Shown: positions 1 to 6,578 of the stretch, one piece after another
Numbering within the stretch: position 1 is the first letter of the stretch
Layout: each line of letters opens with the position of its first letter
Assembly: GCA_913060505.1 (NCBI GenBank)
Contig: CAJXRQ010000003.1
Coordinates: 62,001 to 126,000, forward strand
DNA from: an uncultured Desulfovibrio sp.
Lineage (GTDB): Bacteria > Desulfobacterota > Desulfovibrionia > Desulfovibrionales > Desulfovibrionaceae
DNA: 64,000 bases
Direction: 5' to 3'
Position numbers and translations under genes: made by a program
The notes under the pieces: generated by a model
The model's database searches: none
The model's input: the letters and a program-made list of their open reading frames with translations, nothing else
Told to the model about the DNA's origin: nothing

Positions 1-53
1 GCGGACCGCCCATGTTATCGTTTGCAGCGAGGAACCTTCCCGGAGAAACGCCC

Positions 54-887
54 ATGCTCATACTCAAAATACTGCTGTTGCTGCTCTGCCTCGGCTATGG
101 ACTGCTGGCCGCCACCGTTTATTTTTCCCAACAATCCATGGTGTACAACCCCTCCAGCAACATGGAGGCCACACCGAAGGATATGGGATTTTCCTACACG
201 GACGTGGAACTCATCACTGCGCAAGGCACCCATTTGCATGCATGGTGGCTGCCGCACCCCAACCCCAGAGCCACCTTGCTCTTCTGCCACGGCAACGGCG
301 GAAACATATCCCACAGGGAAGATTCATTTCGCATTTTCCACTCCCTGAACCTGAACATCTTCATCTTCGACTATTCAGGCTATGGCCAGAGCATGGGCAA
401 ACCGGGCGAAAAAGCCGTTCATGCAGACACTCGCGCCGCATGGGACTGGCTCACGCAGGAAATGGATATACCGGCGGAACAGATTATCATCTTTGGCCGT
501 TCTCTGGGCGGTGGCGCCGCAGCCGGGCTGGCCGGCTCCCTGCAGGAACAGGGCATACGACCGCACGGCCTGATCATGGAATCCACGTTCTCTTCGCTGC
601 CGGATGTGGGTACCACCATCTACCCATGGTTGCCGGTCCGACTGCTGGCAAGAAGCCGCTTCGAAAGCTCCCGCGCCCTCAAAAAGTCCGACATCCCGGC
701 CCTGTTCATCCATAGCCGCGAAGACGACATCGTTCCGTATGAAATCGGGCGCAAGCTCTTTGAGAGCTATCCGGGACCAAAGGACTTCCTGCACATCGAG
801 GGAAGACACAATCAGGGCTTTTCCGAAACCGGGCAACCGTACGTTAACGGGCTTGCCCGCTACCTGAACCGGCTGGAAGAGAGCTGA
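54..887 (+). CDS. Membrane-anchored alpha/beta hydrolase (BEM46/YfhR-like)
   Basis: Serine hydrolase of the alpha/beta fold, probably held in the inner membrane and facing the periplasm. The first 20 residues are a hydrophobic signal anchor. An oxyanion-type HGNGGN motif lies near residue 80, the nucleophile elbow is GRSLGGG (Ser of GxSxGG), followed by an acidic EDD segment and a late His in RHNQGF, giving a full Ser-Asp-His triad. An upstream in-frame ATG at 12 exists, but the ATG at 54 has GGAG about 8 bases before it and places the anchor at the N-terminus, so it was chosen. Substrate unknown; family members include esterases and peptidases. The next gene starts four bases after the stop, so the two are probably co-transcribed. 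Confidence 0.85.
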   Translation: MLILKILLLLLCLGYGLLAATVYFSQQSMVYNPSSNMEATPKDMGFSYTDVELITAQGTHLHAWWLPHPNPRATLLFCHGNGGNISHREDSFRIFHSLNLNIFIFDYSGYGQSMGKPGEKAVHADTRAAWDWLTQEMDIPAEQIIIFGRSLGGGAAAGLAGSLQEQGIRPHGLIMESTFSSLPDVGTTIYPWLPVRLLARSRFESSRALKKSDIPALFIHSREDDIVPYEIGRKLFESYPGPKDFLHIEGRHNQGFSETGQPYVNGLARYLNRLEES

Positions 888-891
888 CATC

Positions 892-1278
892 ATGCAGGGT
901 TGGGCGGACGCTCTGCTTGCCGGGCATTTGCTGCTGGCAGCTTTCAACGTCCTGAGCCTGCCGCTCATCTGGATCGGGGCATGGCGTAAATGGAACTTCG
1001 TGCGTAACCCGTGGTTTCGCTGGAGCCATGTCCTGCTTATGGGGATCGTTCTGGGCGAAACATTGCTCGGTCTGACCTGTCCTTTGACACTCTGGGAAGA
1101 TCAACTACGAGGAATCACATCCCCAGAACAACGTGGATTGATCTCCCGAATCATGGAATCCATACTCTTCTGCGACAGTCCGCCATGGATCTTCATGGTT
1201 GTGTATGGTCTCTTTTTTGCGCTGATCCTCATCACCATGCAATTCGTGCCACCCCGACACCGTCGCAGCAAGGACTGA
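892..1278 (+). CDS. DUF2784 family membrane protein
   Basis: Small integral membrane protein of 128 residues with about four hydrophobic helices. The pattern of an N-terminal helix beginning LLAGHLLLAAF, a middle WSHVLLMG helix and a LTCPLTLWEDQLR segment (Cys-Pro-Leu-Thr followed by E-x2-LR) is that of the DUF2784 family. No biochemical role is known for the family. It follows the hydrolase gene with almost no gap, which suggests one transcript. Confidence 0.75.
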   Translation: MQGWADALLAGHLLLAAFNVLSLPLIWIGAWRKWNFVRNPWFRWSHVLLMGIVLGETLLGLTCPLTLWEDQLRGITSPEQRGLISRIMESILFCDSPPWIFMVVYGLFFALILITMQFVPPRHRRSKD

Positions 1279-1391
1279 AAAATATGCCTGTTCATTCACC
1301 CGAATAAACAATATTTTCCTTAAAATAATTACATTTTTCTCTTACGGCATGCATTTCGCTAGCTGAAAACCACGCTGCAAGGAGGTTCAGC

Positions 1392-1652
1392 ATGAATATC
1401 GAAATAGTCGGCGTTGCCTACGCCCCATCACAAGGCACGGCTCAGGAATCCACCAATACCCAAAACAACACCAAATCCGGGTCCAAAGTGGACGAAGCTG
1501 CCGATGTCGTGGCCCAGAATTCACTCAAAGCCCGTGAACAGGCCCGGCAGGAAGCTGACTTTGCAGCCTTTTCCGGAACCGTGGACGCGCACGAGCTGAA
1601 CATGGAACGGGTCATGGACCTGCTCAACGATCCGGCACTGGCAGACCTCTAG
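1392..1652 (+). CDS. Small hypothetical protein
   Basis: An 86-residue, polar, Ala/Gln/Glu-rich protein that I do not recognise. It has no signal peptide or membrane helix; residues 35-60 are likely helical (many Ala, Glu, Arg, Gln). The start is supported by a strong AAGGAGG eight bases upstream. It stands alone between intergenic regions and is followed at once by a strong terminator, so it is probably a monocistronic gene. Confidence 0.7.
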   Translation: MNIEIVGVAYAPSQGTAQESTNTQNNTKSGSKVDEAADVVAQNSLKAREQARQEADFAAFSGTVDAHELNMERVMDLLNDPALADL

Positions 1653-1679
1653 AAGCTTACGCACAGAAAGCGTCTTGGA

Positions 1680-1728
1680 CGCTCCAGGGCAACCCGAGTA
1701 TGAATCGGGTTACCCTGGAGCGTTTTTT
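1680..1728 (+). terminator. Rho-independent terminator of the small orphan gene
   Basis: A 17-base stem beginning CGCTCCAGGG pairs with 1706-1722 (one wobble) around a nine-base loop and is followed by six T. It closes the 1392-1652 gene and separates it from the structured RNA elements downstream. Confidence 0.9.
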
Positions 1729-1785
1729 ATTACCATCAATTTCAGCCTATTCCGGTATAAAAGTCACATTTATGAAACAAAGGGC

Positions 1786-1814
1786 TAGACAGACATTTTC
1801 CACAGGGTTATATT
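1786..1814 (+). promoter_or_regulatory. Candidate sigma-70 promoter of RNA element A
   Basis: TAGACA at 1786-1791 and TATATT at 1809-1814 with exactly 17 bases between. Predicted transcription start near 1821, just before the first hairpin of element A. Confidence 0.45.
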
Positions 1815-1820
1815 GTAACT

Positions 1821-2031
1821 GAAGTCAGAGTTCTTTCCTCAGGGAAAGACAGGCTGGACCGCAACGGAGGGTAATAGGAAATAATCGACCCCGAGTGGTT
1901 TTCACCATACTGGCGAACCGAGTCGCCACCTAGCCCCAAAGAGCGCCGTGCGCCGAGCAAGCACCGCCGTCAGGCTCAGCGGAAGAGCTGAAAGCCGGGG
2001 GAACCCGGGTCATCCGGAAAGGCGCACTTTT
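1821..2031 (+). ncRNA. Structured RNA element A (first of a tandem pair)
   Basis: About 210 bases rich in pairing. It has a hairpin CTTTCC/GGGAAAG near 1835-1847, AACGGAGGG at 1863-1871, a hairpin GGCGA-ACCGAG-TCGCC at 1912-1927 and a long outer stem GTGCGCC (1948-1954) with GGCGCAC (2021-2027) ending in four T. Inside that stem are GGCTCAGC/GCTGAAAGCC and CCGG-CATCCGG pairings. The same landmarks in the same order recur in element B, while the sequence between them differs, as expected for a conserved RNA fold. I could not assign it to a known riboswitch family; TPP, SAM, cobalamin, glycine and c-di-GMP-I cores are not seen. Confidence 0.6.
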
Positions 2032-2069
2032 AACCAAATTTTCCACTAACTTTTCAACAGCATGAACAC

Positions 2070-2101
2070 TTGACGAACAGACAACGGTGATTATCTATAA
2101 T
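2070..2101 (+). promoter_or_regulatory. Candidate promoter of RNA element B
   Basis: A perfect TATAAT at 2096-2101 with TTGACG at 2070-2075; the 20-base spacer is long. The predicted start near 2108 is at the first paired bases of element B, so element B may be transcribed on its own. Confidence 0.4.
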
Positions 2102-2107
2102 GTATAA

Positions 2108-2281
2108 GGGCCCATAACTATAGCCACCTTTAACGGAGGGATGCGAGATACCCGGCCAGAAACCCATATACAGGCGAATTGAGTCGCCACTGAACCACAT
2201 GTAATGTGCGCCATACACCTCCAGGCCAAAACGGCGGGGGAGAAGACCGGATCATCCGGCACGGCGCACTTTCTTTTTTGT
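2108..2281 (+). ncRNA. Structured RNA element B (second of a tandem pair)
   Basis: A shorter relative of element A. It shares AACGGAGGG (2132-2140), the hairpin GGCGA-ATTGAG-TCGCC with trailing AC (2173-2190), the outer stem GTGCGCC (2206-2212) with GGCGCAC (2263-2269), and a near-identical 3' segment TCATCCGG-n-A-n-GGCGCAC. The final stem is followed by a T-rich tract (TTTCTTTTTT), so it could act as a terminator. Spacing between landmarks differs from element A by 3-8 bases only. It lies about 135 bases before the broken beta-barrel gene. Riboswitch, attenuator or small RNA are all possible. Confidence 0.6.
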
Positions 2282-2391
2282 TTTCGTTAATTTCCTCCGT
2301 TTTCCTCCCATATTCCACTCTTTCGCATCCGTAGCGAGAATTCCTCCATATTTCGCGCTGGAGTGGTTATTTTCGCATAAATACGATATAG

Positions 2392-2407
2392 GTCCCTCCT
2401 GAGGGAC
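2392..2407 (+). promoter_or_regulatory. Hairpin covering a ribosome binding site
   Basis: A perfect seven-base-pair hairpin GTCCCTC-ct-GAGGGAC. Its 3' arm contains the GAGGG that would serve as ribosome binding site for the ATG at 2416, so folding could block translation. Confidence 0.4.
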
Positions 2408-2415
2408 AATTGTCA

Positions 2416-3395
2416 ATGGTATTACGGTTCTCGTTCATACTCACAGCCGTTCTCTTGCTTATCGCACCAGCTACCGCACGCTACGAATCCTTTTTTGTAT
2501 GCCTCGCCACAGGCGTCATTTTATCAGCTGCAAGTGCCGGAATATGCCCATGGCCTTTTGCGGAACAGACAACAAGATAGCCAAACGACTGACGTGCGAA
2601 GATGGCGAGACTTCCGGCCTATTGAATGAACTGACTGTTGGCTGGCAAAACGCGGGTTTGCTTTTTTTCGAAGCCCAAGGCTTCTATTCTTCCATGGATT
2701 CCAAGCAAGACGGATTACTCGACTCCACGCTCCCCATCCAGGTCGGATGGTATTCCATTGACGGCACACAAGGCCCTATAGGCCTCAGCAACAGCGACGA
2801 CATGAATACGCATACAACACGAGATGTTAAAAATTACGGAGTGAGGCTTGTCCTTGGTTGGAACATTCCCCTGAATGAACAATGATCGCTCAAACCGTTC
2901 TTGGGTTATTCCGGCATGAAACTGGATCAGGATTTCGATTTCTATAGTCTTGAAGTGCAGCCTCCTCCGGTCAGCATGTCGCTGGAGGAAGAACTCGACG
3001 CCACCTACCATGGACTCGTTTGTGGCAGCAAAATCAGCTATCAAACAGGTGACGTCGTGTCGCATGTTTCGGGAAGTGTAGCCGCATACCATGTTCTCGC
3101 CAGCTATAATGGATATCAGGAATCGAACACAGCCAGTCGTCCATATACGGCACGGGAGTCGGACACGGAAAACGAAATATGCATGGGACTAAAACTGGAA
3201 GGCGGCGTTACCCGGCACATTAAAAACTGGACTTTCGGCCTGAATGCCGGGGCACAATATTTGAGCTACGTTCCCAAAATCATTGCCAGTAACAAGGGCA
3301 CATCAGCGGGCACGACCGACGGCAAGCCCAGCCACATCGGCGATGACAATTCCTTTGGCTGGAAAATTGGCATGAACGTGGGATACGTTTTTTAA
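2416..3395 (+). pseudogene. Broken outer-membrane beta-barrel protein gene
   Basis: The ATG at 2416 opens a clear signal peptide (MVLRFSFILTAVLLLIAPATA), but that frame stops near 2580. Plausible mature sequence continues in a second frame (about 2500-2630, beginning YASPQASFYQLQVPEYAHG) and then a third (from about 2625), where it runs to 3395 except for an in-frame TGA at 2883-2885. The distal part has alternating hydrophobic residues, Gly/Tyr/Asn turns and a final aromatic residue (ending VGYVF), typical of porin-like barrels. At least two frameshifts and one nonsense codon make it a decayed gene. The exact frameshift points are inferred. It is the only gene downstream of the tandem RNA elements. 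Confidence 0.6.
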
Positions 3396-3458
3396 TACTT
3401 ATTCAATTGCCGGACGATCCTCCTTATCCAGCCTTTCACCCCAAAAGACTCAAGCCGC

Positions 3459-3491
3459 AAAAAAAGGCGGGAGACCCGATGCCTCCCGCCT
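3459..3491 (-). terminator. Terminator of the peroxiredoxin gene
   Basis: Stem AGGCGGGAG/CTCCCGCCT with a nine-base loop, followed on the minus strand by six T. It lies 32 bases after the peroxiredoxin stop. Confidence 0.85.
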
Positions 3492-3522
3492 GCGAAACCC
3501 GTTATCGCTTCGCACACAAAAT

Positions 3523-4146
3523 CTAATCGTTCAGGGCTTCCCAAACATGGCCGACCATCTTTTCGTCCGGTGTCAGGGTCTTTTCGCCCGGAGTCCACTT
3601 GGCCGGGCAAACCTCGTTGGGATTGGCCCGCAGGTGAACATTGGCTTCCAGCTTGCGGACAAGCTCATCCGCGTTACGGCCGACGTTGTAAAAGTTGATC
3701 TCCGAGGAGGACAGCACGCCTTCCGGATTGATGACGAACGTGCCGCGCAGGGCAAGACCGGTTTCCTCGTCATAGACGTCGAAGAAACGGGAAACCTCGC
3801 CGGTGGGATCGGCAGCCATGGTGTACTGCACATTTTCCAGCAGTTTCTCCTCGCGGCGCCAAGCCATGTGGGAATATTGAGTATCCGTGGAGACCGAGAT
3901 CACTTCCGCGCCCAGATCCTTGAGAACTTGGTGCTTTTCAGCCAGATCGGCCAGCTCGGTGGGGCAAACAAAGGTGAAGTCCGCCGGATAGAAGAACAGG
4001 ATGACCCACTTGCCATCCTTGCGCAGTTGGCCCAGATCGACTTTACCAAAAAAGCCTTCGGTGGGATCAAACGTTTCCATTGTAAATTCGGGAACAGCCT
4101 GTCCGACCTTGGCAAATTCTTGATTGAATTCTACTTCGCAGCTCAT
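3523..4146 (-). CDS. 2-Cys peroxiredoxin (AhpC/TSA family)
   Basis: Thiol peroxidase that reduces hydrogen peroxide and alkyl hydroperoxides in the cytoplasm. The 207-residue protein has the peroxidatic Cys at about 61 in FTFVCPTEL, the FFYPADF strand before it, the conserved TQYSHMAW segment and a resolving Cys near 180 in EVCPAKWTPG, so it is a typical dimeric 2-Cys enzyme. The reading frame extends 22 codons upstream, but AAGGAG lies six bases before the ATG at 4146 and the protein family starts here. No reductase gene (AhpF or thioredoxin) is adjacent. In an anaerobe this is an oxygen-defence enzyme. Confidence 0.95.
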   Translation of the reverse strand: MSCEVEFNQEFAKVGQAVPEFTMETFDPTEGFFGKVDLGQLRKDGKWVILFFYPADFTFVCPTELADLAEKHQVLKDLGAEVISVSTDTQYSHMAWRREEKLLENVQYTMAADPTGEVSRFFDVYDEETGLALRGTFVINPEGVLSSSEINFYNVGRNADELVRKLEANVHLRANPNEVCPAKWTPGEKTLTPDEKMVGHVWEALND

Positions 4147-4473
4147 GGGATTCTCCTTATGTATAGATTGAAAATAGTAATCGTTCCTGCTTGAGGAGTG
4201 TTCTAACGACACACGTTTTTGAAGTCAACAACTTTTTAGGAATTTTTATCATTTCATCTTTAACACCTCAAAAAAGTAGTACTTCTGTAGCTATTATGTT
4301 TCACATATTCTTATTTTATGAACGGTCTTTGCCTTGAGGAGCCCTATCGTCACAACTATTGAAAATCGAAAAACAGCCACTTTGCAAAAAACAAAGTGGC
4401 CGTGGCAATAGGCATTGTAAATGAAGCCATGGAAAAAAATAACTCCCCGGCAATATTAATAACCCCGTAAAAC
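4147..4473. other. Intergenic region between peroxiredoxin and aldo/keto reductase genes
   Basis: AT-rich, no coding potential seen. It should hold the peroxiredoxin promoter (minus strand) and, at 4361-4400, the likely terminator of the upstream aldo/keto reductase. I see no clear PerR or Fur box. Confidence 0.5.
4361..4400 (-). terminator. Probable terminator of the aldo/keto reductase gene
   Basis: Perfect nine-base stem GCCACTTTG/CAAAGTGGC at 4376-4400 with a seven-base loop; on the minus strand it runs into TGTTTTTCGATTTTC. Confidence 0.65.
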
Positions 4474-5466
4474 TTACACGTTGACGCCTTTCATGCCCTC
4501 CTGGGTGTACCTGTCTCCTTCCACCTGATGCTCGGCAAGGATATCCTCAATGGCCGCCAGATCGTTTCTGGCCAGAGAAACAGCCAATGAGCCTATGTTG
4601 GCGGTGAGATTGCCGACCTTCGTAGTACCGGGAATAGGAATCACGTTTTCCGACTGCGCCATGACCCAGGCAAGGGAGAGCTGCGCGAGCGTACAATTCT
4701 TTGACCGGGCCAACGCGTTCAGTTCCAGCGCGATTCCCCTATTTTTTTCATACGCCTCCCCATGGAAACGGGGCAACTTCTGCCGAAAATCGTTTTCCTT
4801 TTCGCCGGGTTTGAGCAGGCCGAGCAAGCCCCGGCAAATAGGACTGTACGCGACAAAGCTCACACCCAGTTCACGCGTTAGCCCCAGCATTTCCTGCTCC
4901 GGATCGCGGGTGAACATGGAATATTCGGACTGCAACGCTGAAACCGGATGAACGGCATGGGCGCGGCGCAGGGTCGAGGCAGAGCACTCGGACAAACCAA
5001 TGGCCCGTATTTTTCCTTCTTCCACCAAACGAGACATTTCACCGACCGTGTCTTCAATCGGCGTACTTTGATCGATACGATGAATATAGTAGAGATCGAC
5101 ATAGTCCGTTTCCAACCGGCGCAAGCTGTCATGGCAGGATTGGCGAACATACTCGGGCGCGCCGCAAATGGTGCGGGAATATTCTCCTTCTTTGCGCACA
5201 ATCCCGAACTTGGAGGCGATAACAGCCTCTTTCCGCCGCCCTTTGAGCGCATGGGCCAGCAGCCGCTCATTATGCCCTGAACCGTACATGTCCGCCGTAT
5301 CGAAAAAATTCAATCCGCTCTCCAGCGCATGGGTAATAAGATTGTCCGCGGCTTTCTGAGAAACGGGATTCCCGTAGAATTCACTCAACCCCATGCAGCC
5401 TAGGCCAATCCCAGAAACCGGAATATCACTGTTTCCCAAATGCTTAACGGTAATGCTTTTGCTCAT
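4474..5466 (-). CDS. Aldo/keto reductase
   Basis: NAD(P)H-dependent reductase of aldehydes or ketones with a TIM-barrel fold, about 330 residues, cytoplasmic. The catalytic tetrad is visible: Asp and Tyr in FFDTADMYGSG, Lys in VIASKFG, His in YYIHRID. The C-terminal IPIPGTTKVGNL segment binds the cofactor phosphate. GLGCMGLSEFYG near the N-terminus matches the YghZ/AKR13-type subgroup. The ATG at 5466 is preferred over a GTG at 5475 because AGGAG sits eight bases before it. It is transcribed away from the LysR gene at 5579 across a 112-base region with a paired operator, so that regulator probably controls it. Confidence 0.9.
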   Translation of the reverse strand: MSKSITVKHLGNSDIPVSGIGLGCMGLSEFYGNPVSQKAADNLITHALESGLNFFDTADMYGSGHNERLLAHALKGRRKEAVIASKFGIVRKEGEYSRTICGAPEYVRQSCHDSLRRLETDYVDLYYIHRIDQSTPIEDTVGEMSRLVEEGKIRAIGLSECSASTLRRAHAVHPVSALQSEYSMFTRDPEQEMLGLTRELGVSFVAYSPICRGLLGLLKPGEKENDFRQKLPRFHGEAYEKNRGIALELNALARSKNCTLAQLSLAWVMAQSENVIPIPGTTKVGNLTANIGSLAVSLARNDLAAIEDILAEHQVEGDRYTQEGMKGVNV

Positions 5467-5521
5467 TTTCAACACTCCTGTTGCTGTTGTTCCAAAGCAT
5501 GGTCAGAAATGTACGCTCCGC

Positions 5522-5574
5522 TTTGTGATATGGCGAATATATCTTTCCTTTCATTGTGATATACAGTAAATATC
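5522..5574. promoter_or_regulatory. Paired direct-repeat operator between LysR and aldo/keto reductase genes
   Basis: Two related 22-base sites, 5522-5543 and 5553-5574, both of form (T/A)TTGTGATAT-n8-ATATC, spaced 31 bases apart (three helical turns, same face). This is the layout expected for a LysR-type activator binding next to its own and its target promoter. Confidence 0.5.
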
Positions 5575-5578
5575 AACA

Positions 5579-6460
5579 ATGGAGACTCGCCTTCTCAAAT
5601 ATTTTGTGGCAGTGGCTGAGGAGTTGCATTTTGGAAAGGCCGCAAAACGGCTGCATATCTCGCAGCCGCCCTTGAGCCAGCAGATTATGAAGTTCGAAGA
5701 TGAACTGGGAGAATCACTGTTTCTGCGCGACAGACGCTCCGTGCGACTTACCGCAGCCGGAGAATCATTGCTGCAAGATGCCCGCGCCATCCTGAAGGCC
5801 ATGGACAGGGCAAAAGACAATCTGCTTGCGGCGGCTGGGGGGGAACGCGGCCACATTACTCTGGGCTATATCGGTCCGGCCCTGAATACTGCACTGCCCG
5901 AAATCATTCGCAGGTTCAAAACAACCTATCCCAACGTTCGCTTTGACCTCCAGCAGATGGGAACCTCCCAACAGCTTGGAGCCGTGCGCACCGGCCTGAT
6001 AGACGCCGGCGTGGTCCGGTTGTTCCGGCACAATACCGACAACCTTGAAACCCTGCTGTTCCATCAGGAGCAATATGCCGTCATCGTTCCCGCGGAACAC
6101 CCATTGTCCGGGCGAAATTCGGTGGATATGGCGGAGCTTGCCGAAGAACCGTTGATCCTTTTCCCCCGTGCAACCCACCCACCGCTCTATGACGAATGGA
6201 TGCGCAATTTTGCCGAGTGCGGCTTTACGCCGAACATCGTGCAGGAGGTGGGAACAAAAAACGCAGCCCAGGCGCTGACAGCCGCAGGCATGGGCATTTC
6301 CATCGTGCCGGAAAGCCTTGCCTCGGAAGCCAGGAAAGGCGTTACGTTTCTCCCTCTGACCGGGCACTATCCCGCCCTTGAGATATATATGGTCACACGG
6401 CAGGACGATATTTCCCCTGCCACACGCAATCTGCTTGAGATTGTCAAAAAGGCTTCCTGA
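5579..6460 (+). CDS. LysR-family transcriptional regulator
   Basis: DNA-binding regulator of 293 residues. The winged helix-turn-helix occupies residues 1-60 (LHFGKAAKRLHISQPPLSQQI), followed by a linker helix and a periplasmic-binding-protein-like effector domain (about 90-290) that starts GHITLGYIGPA. The N-terminal METRLLKYFVAVAEELHFG and overall length match the BenM/CatM/CbbR side of the family. It is divergent from the aldo/keto reductase gene and probably regulates it; the inducer cannot be told from sequence. Confidence 0.92.
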   Translation: METRLLKYFVAVAEELHFGKAAKRLHISQPPLSQQIMKFEDELGESLFLRDRRSVRLTAAGESLLQDARAILKAMDRAKDNLLAAAGGERGHITLGYIGPALNTALPEIIRRFKTTYPNVRFDLQQMGTSQQLGAVRTGLIDAGVVRLFRHNTDNLETLLFHQEQYAVIVPAEHPLSGRNSVDMAELAEEPLILFPRATHPPLYDEWMRNFAECGFTPNIVQEVGTKNAAQALTAAGMGISIVPESLASEARKGVTFLPLTGHYPALEIYMVTRQDDISPATRNLLEIVKKAS

Positions 6461-6578
6461 GGCTATTTTTCCCGTTCACCATGCGACCGCGTGCCAACGA
6501 AAACAGGCTTTGATTTTCGGCACGGAGCAACTTATGGTCCCATGAAACAACAACCAGCAAGCAAAAAAGAGACATACA

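Noticed and set aside
1821-2281. Cobalamin or c-di-GMP-I riboswitch for the tandem RNA elements
   Set aside because: GCCACTG appears in element B, but the remaining conserved cobalamin blocks are missing; the GEMM core with GACGCAAAG is also absent.
2883-2885. In-frame TGA as a selenocysteine codon in the beta-barrel gene
   Set aside because: Outer-membrane barrel proteins do not use it, no SECIS-like hairpin was seen right after it, and other frameshifts show that the gene is decayed.
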